Assembly (NCBI GenBank): GCA_963971305.1
Contig: OZ020308.1
Location: 23,961,275 to 24,025,274 of the forward strand
DNA from: Arcuatula senhousia
Lineage: Eukaryota; Mollusca; Bivalvia; Mytilida; Mytilidae
Reading direction: 5' to 3'
DNA length: 64,000 nt
Shown here: piece after piece, positions 46,401 through 50,288 of the stretch
Layout: the number at the start of each line of letters is the position of its first letter
How positions within the stretch are numbered: position 1 is the first letter of the stretch
Notes under the pieces: generated by a model
What the model was told of the DNA's origin: nothing
The model's input: the letters and a program-made list of their open reading frames with translations, nothing else
The model's database searches: none
Position numbers and translations under genes: made by a program

Positions 46401-48926
46401 CAACATCAAGACCAGGTGAGCGATTCAGGCTCCTGGGAGCCTCTTGTTGATTAACATTATTATTTAAAATGCTAGGTTAACCATTAAAAAAGAGCAATAA
46501 CAAGAAGAAAAGTATACTAACACTATAACTTTATAATACTTGATTATTCCTCTTAATTGTTATAAACCTAAATGACTGTTAAAATGTTTTTGCAGCCTAT
46601 TACTATTTTATTTATTAAATCTTTGACTTTGACCAATTTATGCTGTATTCCATAAGTCAATATGCTTTAAACATGGAAACAAAAATTAAAAGGTACAATC
46701 ATATTTTTATTGCTGGCCCTCCAAAAGTTGCATGATTTATCATTTTTGTCTGTCTGTCAGTTTAACCTTGGCTTTTAAGATAATGTATGGAAATCTGTTA
46801 GTTTAATCTTCATGAAATTTTGTTATTAATCCTAACAAGGACAATACACTGCTGCAAAAAATATGCAACTCCAACAAAGTCCAAAAGTCTATGGATGGAG
46901 ATACATTGGTTGCTTCTTCTTGTTACAGTGAAGCATGTTTAATCTGAACCTTTTTGGGACTAAATTGTTCTGCATAGACAGCTGTTTGGTTTATACAAGT
47001 TTGAAATGTTTAAAGATATAAGGGCTATTCCAGAATTAATTGTAGGGGGGGTCGGAAGGCACTATAATTAAAATTGTATGGGTGGTGGTATTTTTAAATA
47101 TTTCTCAAATGCAACATAAAGGGAAAACAAATTAAAATTTTATGCATGGTGGGTATTAAAAAAAAGTGCCTTCCACCCCCCCCCCATACATTTATTTCTG
47201 GAAGAGCCCTAAAGAAGGGACTTTTAAGTCCTGATTGGTTTAGACAGGTTTGGTGTTTTCAGGGTTTGGTATACCAAGGTTTACAGAATATTCAGGGTTT
47301 GGTTTAGACATATATTAAGTGTATTCAGGAGGTTGGATAAGACAGGTTTTTGGTGTATTCAGGGCTTGGAATAGAGAGGTTTTCTTGAACTTGAATTTGA
47401 CATGCTTGTTTTATCTTTTTTTTAGACAATGAGATCTCCTTCCCCAACACCTCAGCAAGAACGAATTGTAAATATTTTAGAACAACGAGCCAAGGAGGGC
47501 GATTTTGAATCAGACACTCTCCTTGACCAACAGCAACGAAGTCGTAGTATGATGTCACAGAAAATGCAAGAAATGACCAAACTGCAGACCTCTCTTACCT
47601 CTCAAACTAAAGTAAGATTATACATACCAAAATAAAAGTAAGATTATACATACCAAAATAAAAGTAAGATTATACATACCAAAATAAAAGTAAGATTATA
47701 CATACCAAAATAAAAGTAAGATTGTGCATACCAAACTAAAAGTAAGATTATACATACCAAAATAAACGTAAGATTATACATACCAAAATAAAAGTAAGAT
47801 TGTACATACCAAACTAAAAGTAAGATTATACATACCAAAATAAAAGTAAGATTGTACATACCAAACTAAAAGTAAGATTGTACATACCAAACTAAAAGAC
47901 TAGACACCTTAAGGTGGTTCGAAGTTATGAGCAAAATCCATCAGACTTTTACAAGATATGTTGCAGAATTAAACTTTCATAAATGATCATTGAAAAAAGG
48001 CCAAAAATAAGAGGTAAAAGGTTATTTAGCATCATTCTGAGCTGGAAACCTATCAGATTTTAATTCTATTTCACAAATAGCAAGCTATCTATGCTATCTT
48101 TTAAAAAACACGAAAAAAACTTGGGATCACATACTTTCTATTCTAGCTATATTTTCCCTACACATTTCGAAATAAAAATTTGTCACACATTTTTTCGCCA
48201 ATTATCTCCCCTGAAAAAAGAACTTTTTAGAAAAAGTTTAATTTCGTTTTAAATATTAATGTTATACTTGTTTCATTAATAAAATAAAATTAAAAATTAA
48301 ATTTTGTATCTCTAATGTTATTTTAAGTCATTTTAATTAAAATGCAGACTAAAATTTTCCAAGATGTCCGAAAAAGATGCTCAGTTTTATACCCCCAAAA
48401 TCCATAAAGGCATTCAAAATTTCTTGAGGTCCATAAAATACAAGGACAAAACTAACATATACTACAGATGAATCTACAAAAAAAAAACACAAACCTCAAA
48501 TACAAACAAATAGCAATCACTTTTGGGTAGGTCAAATAAAAAAACATTGTTACAATAGAAGATAATGATATGTGGGAAAAGTGTATTTGATGCAACATAC
48601 ACATTGGTGTCAATTTAAAGCAAAGATAGGTAGGACCAAACTCATAATAAATGAATTATTTAGAACACACATACAAAAATATACATAAGACTAGTTTCAT
48701 AGATTTTAATACTATATCTATTTAAGTATTTCAAACTGAAAATATATTTGAAAATTATGATTTATTTTTTATTTACAACCATTTAATTTAAAGAAAATTT
48801 AGACTAACTTTTCTAGCTATTTTTGTCACATTCTTATTGTTGTTATGTTATATTTTTCAGGATTTGATACACTTAGGGCAAGCATACTCCAAGCTGAACA
48901 ACAACTACCACTATGGCAAGACGTGA
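13420..48926 (+). CDS. Long coiled-coil protein, ~1133 aa, spliced (gene-level entry)
   Basis: Coding exons join in frame from ATG 13420 to TGA 48924-48926. They are 13420, 14487, 16222, 17131, 18192, 18715, 19877, 21913, 22461, 23082, 24038, 24725, 25201, 25722, 34866, 35313, 35913, 36837, 38002, 38981, 40779, 42943, 44206, 47426 and 48861. Residues 1-253 are Ser/Arg/Thr/Pro-rich and probably disordered, with many SP sites. Residues ~254-800 form an almost continuous Glu/Lys/Gln/Leu coiled coil. A flexible linker (811-840) and a second coil (841-960) follow. The last ~170 residues are polar, with a short coil at 962-1050. There is no signal peptide, membrane span or enzyme motif. The layout suits a cytoskeletal, centrosomal or scaffold protein. 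I do not recognise the family. Fusion with the 2996-5759 exon would make it much larger. Confidence 0.85.
13583..13960. repeat. Duplicated 70 bp block flanking a decayed MITE (13655-13862)
   Basis: AAGGTCAATCATATCACAAT...GGCAAGATTTTTGCATA occurs at 13586 and again at 13885. Between the copies, arms resembling the TACTGTGGTTTCATT MITE family (AATATTTGTGGG... and ...CCCCACAAATATAAATGAG) face each other. Confidence 0.6.
13961..14486. other. Intron sequence, nothing recognised
   Basis: No repeat family is recognised. The stretch ends in the acceptor TTTTCTTACATTTCAG at 14486. Confidence 0.6.
14487..14670 (+). CDS. Coiled-coil gene, exon 2
   Basis: The acceptor is TTCTTACATTTCAG and the donor AAG|GTATGA. 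It enters in phase 2 and leaves in phase 0. It encodes residues ~21-82: SSSYTRQTRRDS, a charged helix (RQEIERESERIQREIEMERR) and SFSPRR. The phase-2 entry accepts both the 13420 exon and the 12234 exon. Confidence 0.92.
14695..15440. repeat. Degenerate ~30 bp minisatellite, CTGAATAAACC.AAA.CCTGTCTAAACC
   Basis: About 25 imperfect units of AACCCTGAATAAACC followed by AAAACCTGTCTAAAC fill 0.75 kb starting 24 nt after the exon 2 donor. The reverse complement of the same unit occurs in two other introns of this gene (22975-23030 and 47215-47390). Minus-strand open stretches here, such as 14755-14976 and 15116-15337, are products of the repeat. Confidence 0.85.
15441..16221. other. Intron sequence, nothing clear
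   Basis: Two stray units of the preceding minisatellite occur near 15500 and 15545. The rest is AT-rich and ends with acceptor GTTCATTTTCAG. Confidence 0.5.
16222..16596 (+). CDS. Coiled-coil gene, exon 3
   Basis: The acceptor is TTCATTTTCAG and the donor CTT|GTAAGT, phase 0 to 0, 375 nt. It encodes residues 83-207, dominated by Ser, Arg, Pro and Asp with repeated S-P and R-x-x-S patterns (NSPRDSY, SSSPDRSNSTPEK, RGTSPIRDR, NLSSPRY). It is probably a disordered, phosphorylatable region. The minus-strand open stretch over the same bases is a shadow. Confidence 0.93.
16769..16954 (+). CDS. Candidate alternative last exon (short isoform)
   Basis: A strong acceptor (TTTTACTTCTTCTTTTACGGTAG) opens a phase-0 frame that joins exon 3 directly. 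The first residues are ISKYEKTHTMRANELLENIQ, a convincing polar helix, and a stop follows at 16952-16954 (61 codons). There is no usable donor before the stop, and an ATTAAA poly(A)-signal variant lies at 16980-16985. It would give a protein of about 268 aa lacking the main coiled coil. Confidence 0.6.
   Translation: MSKYEKTHTMRANELLENIQDSRTKARTHLRKQNPLQFRNTLMSCLIVLNDSTSTCSFLSF
17131..17196 (+). CDS. Coiled-coil gene, exon 4
   Basis: 66 nt, phase 0 to 0. The acceptor is TTTATTAATTACAG and the donor AAG|GTAAGG. It encodes SVSFQDLPNSPNQSATKYS plus ENK (residues 208-229). Length and phase allow it to be skipped without a frame change. Confidence 0.88.
17229..17448. mobile_element. TA-flanked MITE with TACCGTATAGCGGG ends
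   Basis: The 14-bp terminal inverted repeat TACCGTATAGCGGG is perfect and continues imperfectly through AAATTTTCGCG. The interior is rich in CGCG. TA at the ends suggests a TA target, as in the mariner superfamily. It begins 32 bp after the exon 4 donor. Confidence 0.85.
17449..18191. other. Intron sequence with a possible decayed repeat
   Basis: 17880-18065 has ATTTCGCAG...ATTACATG resembling another CG-containing MITE, but the ends do not pair well enough to call. The rest is unremarkable. The acceptor is TCTTTTTTTAG. Confidence 0.4.
18192..18263 (+). CDS. Coiled-coil gene, exon 5
   Basis: 72 nt, phase 0 to 0. The acceptor follows a long T-run (CTTTTTTTAG) and the donor is AGG|GTAAGT. It encodes residues 230-253, SSPYINNLSSEPKRTNYRST plus SLDR. 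It is frame-neutral if skipped. Confidence 0.9.
18715..18821 (+). CDS. Coiled-coil gene, exon 6 (coil begins)
   Basis: Phase 0 to 2. The acceptor is TTTGGGTTTCAG and the donor AA|GTAAGT. It encodes residues 254-289 (SAMKGSRSEVKEAEKKLQLI...QTDEA), where the heptad-like coiled coil starts. Confidence 0.93.
19007..19648. mobile_element. TIR element, GTTAAGGAGGTTTGCTCCTC
   Basis: The left end GTTAAGGAGGTTTGCTCCTC (19007-19026) pairs with GAGGAACAAACCCCCTTAAC (19629-19648), 17 of 20 bases. The element is 642 bp, lies in intron 6, and carries a second MITE inside it. No coding capacity. Confidence 0.75.
19158..19386. mobile_element. Nested MITE, AGGCCAAACAAAAAAGTA
   Basis: The left arm AGGCCAAACAAAAAAGTA...TTTACTGTCAC pairs with the right arm GTGACAGTAAAC...TACTTTTTTTTTGGCCT. 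It sits wholly within the 19007-19648 element, so it inserted later. Confidence 0.78.
19877..20048 (+). CDS. Coiled-coil gene, exon 7
   Basis: Phase 2 to 0. The acceptor is TGGTTATTTTTAG and the donor AAG|GTAAGG. It encodes residues 289-346, charged coiled coil (TQLMLTELKRENIMKDVDRI...) ending DSFVDQDDK. Confidence 0.93.
20422..20670 (+). mobile_element. GGCCGGATTTC-family element, copy B3 (short)
   Basis: Starts GGCCAGATTTCATGGAGTG, has one ~190 bp unit, and ends GAAATCTGGTC, the decayed inverted start. The open stretch at 20473-20784 is element sequence. Confidence 0.8.
20830..20993. mobile_element. MITE, CAGTGGCGGATCCAGA family
   Basis: The left end CAGGTGCGGATCCAGA pairs with TCTGGATCCGCCACTG. 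Inside are several GGGGGGTTCC tracts. This terminal sequence is a widespread invertebrate MITE type that I recall as hAT-like. Confidence 0.8.
20994..21912. other. Intron sequence, nothing recognised
   Basis: AT-rich, with a TATGATATGATATATGATA simple-repeat patch near 21615. Ends with acceptor TTCTATTTATAG. Confidence 0.55.
21913..22077 (+). CDS. Coiled-coil gene, exon 8
   Basis: 165 nt, phase 0 to 0, donor GAA|GTGAGT. It encodes residues 347-401 (MTSLEEENASLKVRLRHMDG ... NKIEELQE), coiled coil. Its first codon happens to be ATG, but the preceding acceptor and the upstream frame argue for an internal exon. Confidence 0.93.
22461..22601 (+). CDS. Coiled-coil gene, exon 9
   Basis: 141 nt, phase 0 to 0. 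The acceptor is ACTTGTGTTTCAG and the donor CAG|GTACTG. It encodes residues 402-448, two helices (EIEIVTAQLEESK and KFEEKVRRLEKEKNDLVQ) split by a Gly/Ser/Thr-rich break. Confidence 0.93.
22970..23035. repeat. Short minisatellite remnant, TTTATTCAGGGTTCAGTTTA
   Basis: GGTTTTGGGTTTATTCAGGG and CAGTTTAACCAGGTTT are the reverse complement of the unit filling 14695-15440. Confidence 0.6.
23082..23266 (+). CDS. Coiled-coil gene, exon 10
   Basis: Phase 0 to 2. The acceptor is GATCTGTCATTTCAG and the donor AA|GTAAGT. It encodes residues 449-510, coiled coil with a short SRSPRADSG break. Confidence 0.93.
23273..23484. mobile_element. MITE, TACTGTGGTTTCATT family, copy 2
   Basis: The left end TACTGTGGATTCATTTATTT...GGTATCAATTTTTGTGG pairs with CCACGAAAATTGATACC...AATGAAACCACAGTA. 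It starts at intron base 7, directly after the GTAAGT donor of exon 10. Confidence 0.85.
23783..23987. mobile_element. CGACCT-rich MITE-like element
   Basis: The ends TGTGGCTCCTGCAGGGT and ACCCTGCGGGTGCCCCACA are imperfect inverted repeats. The interior repeats (G)CGACCTGCGACCT seven or eight times. GC content is far above the surrounding intron. Confidence 0.65.
24038..24143 (+). CDS. Coiled-coil gene, exon 11
   Basis: Phase 2 to 0. The acceptor is TTCTTGTTTACAG and the donor ATG|GTAAGT. It encodes residues 510-545 (QQNQDLQQLYSKEKGHKDGV...). Confidence 0.92.
24144..24724. other. Intron 11, nothing recognised
   Basis: AT-rich, with no repeat or exon. Ends CACACACTTGTTACAG. Confidence 0.55.
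24725..24883 (+). CDS. Coiled-coil gene, exon 12
   Basis: 159 nt, phase 0 to 0, donor AGA|GTAAGG. It encodes residues 546-598, coiled coil (MRENMFLEKQKSLEDLRSTL...). Confidence 0.93.
25201..25302 (+). CDS. Coiled-coil gene, exon 13
   Basis: 102 nt, phase 0 to 0. The acceptor is CATCTTATTTAAG and the donor CAG|GTTAGT. It encodes residues 599-632 (EKEGELSRMIDLVKKLEEDR...). It is frame-neutral. Confidence 0.92.
25722..25904 (+). CDS. Coiled-coil gene, exon 14
   Basis: 183 nt, phase 0 to 0. The acceptor is CTTCATATTTTCAG and the donor ACG|GTAAGA. It encodes residues 633-693 (MDDIITREKLKLEADLEWRL...EKLTT). The largest intron, almost 9 kb, follows. Confidence 0.93.
25905..27560. other. Intron 14, first part; nothing recognised
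   Basis: 26330-26710 holds loosely repeated text (CAAGCTTTTTCACAGAAACC, CAAGCTTTTCTGAGAAACAG, CCAATATGA/GCAATATGAAAATT) that may be a decayed ~180 bp tandem element. No exon is seen. Confidence 0.45.
27620..27745. mobile_element. Single decayed unit of the B-type element
   Basis: AATTTTTGTAACAG, CAGGAACCATAAATCACAGC, GTTGGTATGAGGCATCAGCA and GGGGTCCCATTCTGCGGGAT match one internal unit of B1. Neither element end is preserved. Confidence 0.6.
28294..29404 (+). mobile_element. GTCTCGCCTGC-family element, copy D1
   Basis: Starts GTCTCGCCTGCGACTTTAG, pairing with AGTCGCTGAAGGCGAGAC, followed by a (CGG)n tract. About five units of ~182 bp follow (TTGTGGAAAATGAATTACAAG, GCTAGGCAT.TGATATTTGG, GACCCTGACCCC), decaying to the right. 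It ends ACAGGCGAGACATAC, the inverted start, and CAACTCTTGTT. Minus-strand open stretches at 28336-28692 and 28784-28966 are products of the tandem units. Confidence 0.88.
29405..30635. other. Intron 14, middle; possible promoter region for the 30636 exon
   Basis: AT-rich, with no recognised repeats, unlike the surrounding intron. A CCAAT match lies at 30518 (ATCCAATTG). If the 30636 exon is real, its promoter should lie in the last few hundred bases. Confidence 0.4.
30636..30695 (+). CDS. Candidate alternative first exon inside the 9 kb intron
   Basis: ATG in a good context (AACCATGG) reads MDLDYDQLREVKMRFFDCFK and meets the donor AAG|GTAGGT exactly in phase 0. The next exon (34866) enters in phase 0. 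No acceptor precedes the ATG closely, so it fits a first exon. The product would be about 460 aa: 20 new residues joined to the second half of the coiled coil. Confidence 0.6.
30696..32151. other. Intron 14, third part; nothing recognised
   Basis: AT-rich sequence without recognised elements. An open stretch at 31452-31679 is Ser-rich but has no splice borders. Confidence 0.5.
32152..32260. mobile_element. Short MITE, AGCTGCAGTTTGTAGCTCTT
   Basis: AGCTGCAGTTTGTAGCTCTT and AAGAGCTACATACTGCAGCT are 20-bp inverted ends (19 of 20), followed by TAAT/ATTA. The whole element is 109 bp. Confidence 0.8.
32300..32560 (+). pseudogene. 3' remnant of a non-LTR retrotransposon (C-terminal tail of its polymerase ORF)
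   Basis: The open stretch 32326-32556 contains FKYSFMANTIKDWNSLPSAI followed by a downstream ...KTFADFVRGSL. The pattern (Y/F)KYSFxxxTIxxWNxLP, then xxFKxxL, is typical of the extreme C-terminus of jockey/RTE-like non-LTR retrotransposon proteins. Only the tail remains, consistent with 5' truncation. Confidence 0.7.
32561..34105. other. Intron 14, fourth part; nothing recognised
   Basis: AT-rich. A GGAATGGAATGGAATG patch lies near 33370. No exon supported. Confidence 0.5.
34112..34380 (+). mobile_element. tRNA-derived SINE
   Basis: The left end GGGCCTGGTTGGGCGAGTGG gives a Pol III A-box (TGGGCGAGTGG). GTGTTTGAGTCCC about 80 nt later gives a B-box. The body contains GTGACCTGCCCAAAGTCGG. The tail GGCGTTAAACACCAACAAAC is a 3' end I know from molluscan/metazoan SINEs. 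The tRNA part is disrupted between the boxes, so it is not a functional tRNA gene. Confidence 0.85.
34420..34564 (+). mobile_element. GTCGCCTGC-family element, copy C2 (internally deleted)
   Basis: The start TATCACCTGCAACGTATTGC/AAAGTGACATATA matches the hairpin start of C1. The end GATGCAGGCGACATACATTT...CATTCTAGTT matches the end of C1. Nearly all tandem units are gone. Confidence 0.8.
34866..34997 (+). CDS. Coiled-coil gene, exon 15
   Basis: 132 nt, phase 0 to 0. The acceptor is CATATTATTTTCCAG and the donor GAG|GTATGA. It encodes residues 694-737 (ELETQRLQNRQAVHDRMVAV ... KAKMKE). It is the first exon shared with the 30636 start. Confidence 0.93.
35313..35530 (+). CDS. Coiled-coil gene, exon 16
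   Basis: Phase 0 to 2. The acceptor is TTTTCGCTTCAG and the donor GA|GTAAGT. It encodes residues 738-810: coiled coil, then VNEINEECRKNSHMLGI and SPRKVNVT, where the coil breaks. Confidence 0.93.
35913..35973 (+). CDS. Coiled-coil gene, exon 17
   Basis: 61 nt, phase 2 to 0. The acceptor is TGTTTATTGTAG and the donor TTG|GTAAGA. It encodes residues 811-830 (FRENGFTSSGRMRAPTTAAL), a flexible linker between coils. Confidence 0.88.
35974..36836. other. Intron 17, nothing recognised
   Basis: Very AT-rich, with no repeat family. An open stretch at 36409-36600 is hydrophobic AT noise. Ends CTTTTGTTACTAG before the microexon. Confidence 0.5.
36837..36866 (+). CDS. Coiled-coil gene, 30-nt microexon 18
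   Basis: ATGGTTAGCGGAAGTAGATT plus TAATGAAGAG lies between the acceptor TTTTGTTACTAG and the donor GAG|GTGGGT. It reads MVSGSRFNEE in phase 0 to 0, extending the linker before the next coil. It is probably a regulated cassette. The small size and weak donor lower confidence. Confidence 0.6.
36867..38001. other. Intron 18, nothing recognised
   Basis: AT-rich, with no repeat family or exon. The acceptor is GTTTTTAACTGTAG at 38001. Confidence 0.5.
38002..38106 (+). CDS. Coiled-coil gene, exon 19
   Basis: 105 nt, phase 0 to 0, donor AAG|GTACTA. It encodes residues 841-875 (ANLRACNSELRNHVQELKQE...), start of the second coil. Confidence 0.92.
38107..38980. other. Intron 19, with one hairpin
   Basis: AGACAAGCT (38839-38847) and AGCTTGTCT (38861-38869) form a stem with a 13-nt loop, possibly the end of another dispersed element. 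The rest is unremarkable. Confidence 0.4.
38981..39064 (+). CDS. Coiled-coil gene, exon 20
   Basis: 84 nt, phase 0 to 0. The acceptor is CTCCCTTTGTTCTAG and the donor AAG|GTGAGT. It encodes residues 876-903 (SDIVQSVKSQLEREKSYELD...). Confidence 0.92.
39065..39930. other. Intron 20, nothing recognised
   Basis: AT-rich, no repeats identified. Ends CCTGCTTTTATTTTAG before the alternative exon. Confidence 0.5.
39931..39980 (+). CDS. Candidate alternative exon 21 (mutually exclusive with 40779)
   Basis: The acceptor CTGCTTTTATTTTAG is strong, and so is the donor AT|GTAAGA. It reads GNPPNGYKTGYHNDMR in phase 0 and leaves in phase 2. It cannot be followed by exon 40779 (phase-0 entry) but fits exon 42943 exactly (AT+A = Ile). 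If the donor is not used, a TAA at 39982-39984 ends the frame. The peptide is Gly/Pro/Asn-rich and would replace a 57-residue coil segment with a flexible one. Confidence 0.55.
40779..40951 (+). CDS. Coiled-coil gene, exon 22
   Basis: 173 nt, phase 0 to 2. The acceptor is TTACTCTGTATAG and the donor AA|GTGAGA. It encodes residues 904-961: coiled coil (DHADEINGINKKYIDRDRKY...), then FEKWKKETDSWLMPNGDL, where the coil ends. Confidence 0.92.
40952..41477. other. Intron 22, first part; nothing recognised
   Basis: No repeat or exon seen before element A3. Confidence 0.5.
41478..42573 (+). mobile_element. AGCTCACCTGA-family element, copy A3
   Basis: Starts AGCTCACCTGATCCGAAGGG with hairpin, then a CGTCCGTCATCCGTCG tract. 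About four units of ~165 bp follow (ATTGCAGATAGAGAAAAG, TTCAGCTCATTAAGCTCTAC, GTTGTC.GATGACCCCTAATA). It ends CAGGTGAGCGATTCAGG plus GGCTCC/GGAGCC. Open stretches at 41502, 41821 and 42395 are element sequence. Confidence 0.88.
42574..42942. other. Intron 22, last part; nothing recognised
   Basis: Very AT-rich. Ends TTTCTATTTTGTAG. Confidence 0.5.
42943..43042 (+). CDS. Coiled-coil gene, exon 23
   Basis: Phase 2 to 0. The donor is ACT|GTAAGT. It encodes residues 962-994 (PYTKSPPYEYGPRATAQEQE...). The first base completes Lys after exon 40779 or Ile after exon 39931. Confidence 0.92.
43109..43330 (+). mobile_element. GGCCGGATTTC-family element, copy B4 (short)
   Basis: Starts GGCCGGATTTCATGGAGTG/AAAATCCAGG, carries one tandem unit, and ends AACAAAATTTTGC, a decayed end. 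Confidence 0.78.
43331..44205. other. Intron 23, nothing recognised
   Basis: AT-rich, no repeats identified. Ends in a strong CTCTCTCTTCTCTCTCTTAG. Confidence 0.5.
44206..44373 (+). CDS. Coiled-coil gene, exon 24
   Basis: 168 nt, phase 0 to 0, donor AGG|GTAAGT. It encodes residues 995-1050: Gln/Asn-rich start, a short coil (INNLRNKVAELERENSNLSK) and SVPDLSDPIFYRR. Confidence 0.92.
44374..45110. other. Intron 24, first part
   Basis: AT-rich, with a (GT)8 microsatellite at about 45031-45046. An open stretch at 44578-44883 is AT noise without splice borders. Confidence 0.5.
45111..46447 (+). mobile_element. AGCTCACCTGA-family element, copy A4
   Basis: Starts AGCTCACCTGGACCAAAGG, whose stem partner GTCCAGGTGAGCT carries compensating changes, followed by a CGTCGTCGTCATCG tract. 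Six units of ~160 bp follow, marked by CCTTATAGGGGTTACGGCCC and ATTGCAGATAGAGATTAGC. It ends CAGGTGAGCGATTCAGG, GGCTCCTGGGAGCC and CTCTTGTT. It has the most regular tandem array of its family here. Confidence 0.9.
46448..47425. other. Intron 24, last part, with a minisatellite at 47215-47390
   Basis: 47030-47210 contains paired blocks (GGGGGTCGGAAGGCACT...AAAATT and AAGTGCCTTCCACCCCCC) that form an imperfect inverted repeat, probably a MITE. 47215-47390 is the reverse complement of the 14695-15440 unit (GGTTTAGACAGGTTTGGTGT, TTCAGGGTTTGG). The acceptor is TTATCTTTTTTTTAG. Confidence 0.6.
47426..47611 (+). CDS. Coiled-coil gene, exon 25
   Basis: 186 nt, phase 0 to 0, donor AAA|GTAAGA at 47612. 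It encodes residues 1051-1112: TMRSPSPTPQQERIV, an acidic stretch, and MSQKMQEMTKLQTSLTSQTK. Its donor is the first of eleven copies made by the following minisatellite. Reading through gives VRLYIPK and a stop. Confidence 0.92.
47606..47898. repeat. 26-bp minisatellite that copies a splice donor 11 times
   Basis: The unit GTAAGATTATACATACCAAA plus ATAAAA is repeated at exact 26-bp spacing. GTAAGAT starts at 47612, 47638, 47664, 47690, 47716, 47742, 47768, 47794, 47820, 47846 and 47872. The variants are few (ATTGTACAT, AAACTAAA, one AAACGTAAG). The ACTAAA before the true donor also appears in the units, so the array includes the exon edge. The minus-strand open stretch here is a repeat product. 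Confidence 0.95.
47899..48860. other. Intron 25, nothing recognised
   Basis: AT-rich, no repeat family seen. Ends TGTTATATTTTTCAG. Confidence 0.5.
48861..48926 (+). CDS. Coiled-coil gene, last coding exon
   Basis: The acceptor TATATTTTTCAG opens DLIHLGQAYSKLNNNYHYGK plus T and TGA at 48924-48926 (residues 1113-1133). The frame is forced by the phase-0 exit of exon 47426. The short charged-polar tail has no recognised targeting motif. Confidence 0.88.
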   Translation, partial: DLIHLGQAYSKLNNNYHYGKT

Positions 48927-49551
48927 AACTATAGTATAAGGACTTATCAACTTCAGCTTTAATTATGGTGCAAGACAAACAATATACTAGCTCGTTTTAG
49001 TGTCTGTCCATCTGTGTGTCGTCCTATAGAAGGACAGAGATATAGTCAGTATATCCTACATGTATACTCTTAGGACAAATGATATAGGTTTGAAGTATTT
49101 TGTGGTCATCACAAATTATGTTTGAGGGTACATTAATGTATCCAATATTCGGGCCTGTACAGTTCCAATTTTCGAGAATATACTTAAAATTTCTAGGGAT
49201 TTTTCTTTTATCAAATTCATTGCTGAAATACACCCCCATGTAGAAACATGTATTGTTAAGTGCCTGATAGATATTTTGATAACCTCATTAAAAGATTGTT
49301 TGGTACAGAAGACAGTTCATATCTAGATAGTTTGTTAAGTTGTGGCTTAGGTTATGAAATTTAAGACATTTTGTCAACATTTTCACAAAACTTTAATGTA
49401 GAAGGAAATATCAACTAATTTATATCATTGTATTTTAATGGACAATTTATTTATTGAATGACTTTTCTGTTAAAGCAAATTTACTTTGTTTAATGAGACA
49501 TTACCATTAACCATACTGACTTTTTCCAAACTTTTGATCAAATGTTTCATA
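48927..49551 (+). other. Probable 3' UTR
   Basis: No exon or repeat. The transcript could end anywhere between here and about 52700. Several poly(A)-signal-like hexamers exist (ATTAAA at 49288, AATAAA at 52647), and none is decisive. Confidence 0.5.
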
Positions 49552-49752
49552 TACTGTGAAAGTATTAATATTCGTTGGGTACCAATTTTCGTGGGTCATG
49601 CAATCCATGATATTAAATCTCCAACGAACAAAGAATTAAACATTGCTTTTAATAGAGAATTGTTAAAACCACAAATTCATGAATCCACAAAAATGCAATT
49701 TACTCCCAATCCACGAAAATTGATACCCACAAATTTAAGTACTTTCACAGTA
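49552..49752. mobile_element. MITE, TACTGTGAAAGTA type
   Basis: TACTGTGAAAGTATTAATAT...GGTACCAATTTTCGTGG pairs with CCACGAAAATTGATACCCAC...TTAAGTACTTTCACAGTA. The inner arms resemble the TACTGTGGTTTCATT family. The outer 13 bp, TACTGTGAAAGTA, are perfect. Confidence 0.82.
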
Positions 49753-50014
49753 AATGTTTAATCATGATAATTATGTACATCTAATAAGTTTTGATATAAA
49801 GGACAATTAATAGGACAAAAATTTTCATTCCAAATGCAATTTTTCTGTAATTTTAAATGTACAGGTTAAACAAGTCTGTGATGTAATTTATACACATTTT
49901 TAGTATTAGTTTTAGAAAGTTTTTATACGAGATATTACATATCTTTAGCTATAATCAAAGGGTTTTGTTTTGTATATATATGTATAGACAAAATAATCTG
50001 GCTGGAAAACAGAT

Positions 50015-50247
50015 CTGAATTGTATATTTAATGTATGGGTGATGACATGGTTGCCCCCTTATCCATAATAAGTTATACAAAATATTCACATTAATCTATA
50101 AAATACTTGTATCATATAATTACAAAATAATCATGAACATGTCATCACCCATACATTAAATATACAATTCAGAATTATATGATACAAGTATTTTATAGAT
50201 TAATGTGAATATTTTGTATAACTTATTATGGATAAGGGGGCAACCAT
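50015..50247. repeat. Interlocked perfect inverted repeats (order A-B-A'-B')
   Basis: Arm A (50015-50049, 35 bp) is perfectly complementary to A' (50138-50172). Arm B (50047-50121, 75 bp) is perfectly complementary to B' (50173-50247). Both pairs are exact, and only 16 bp separate B from A'. The arms are interlocked rather than nested. It lies 1.1 kb after the stop codon, possibly inside the 3' UTR. Confidence 0.95.
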
Positions 50248-50288
50248 TTCATTATGGGATGTGGTATGGGAAATTTTCAAGCATTTTT

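Noticed and set aside
47644..47859. Minus-strand 71-codon open stretch with a repeating hydrophobic peptide
   Set aside because: It is the translation of the 26-bp minisatellite; the period, not coding, keeps it open.
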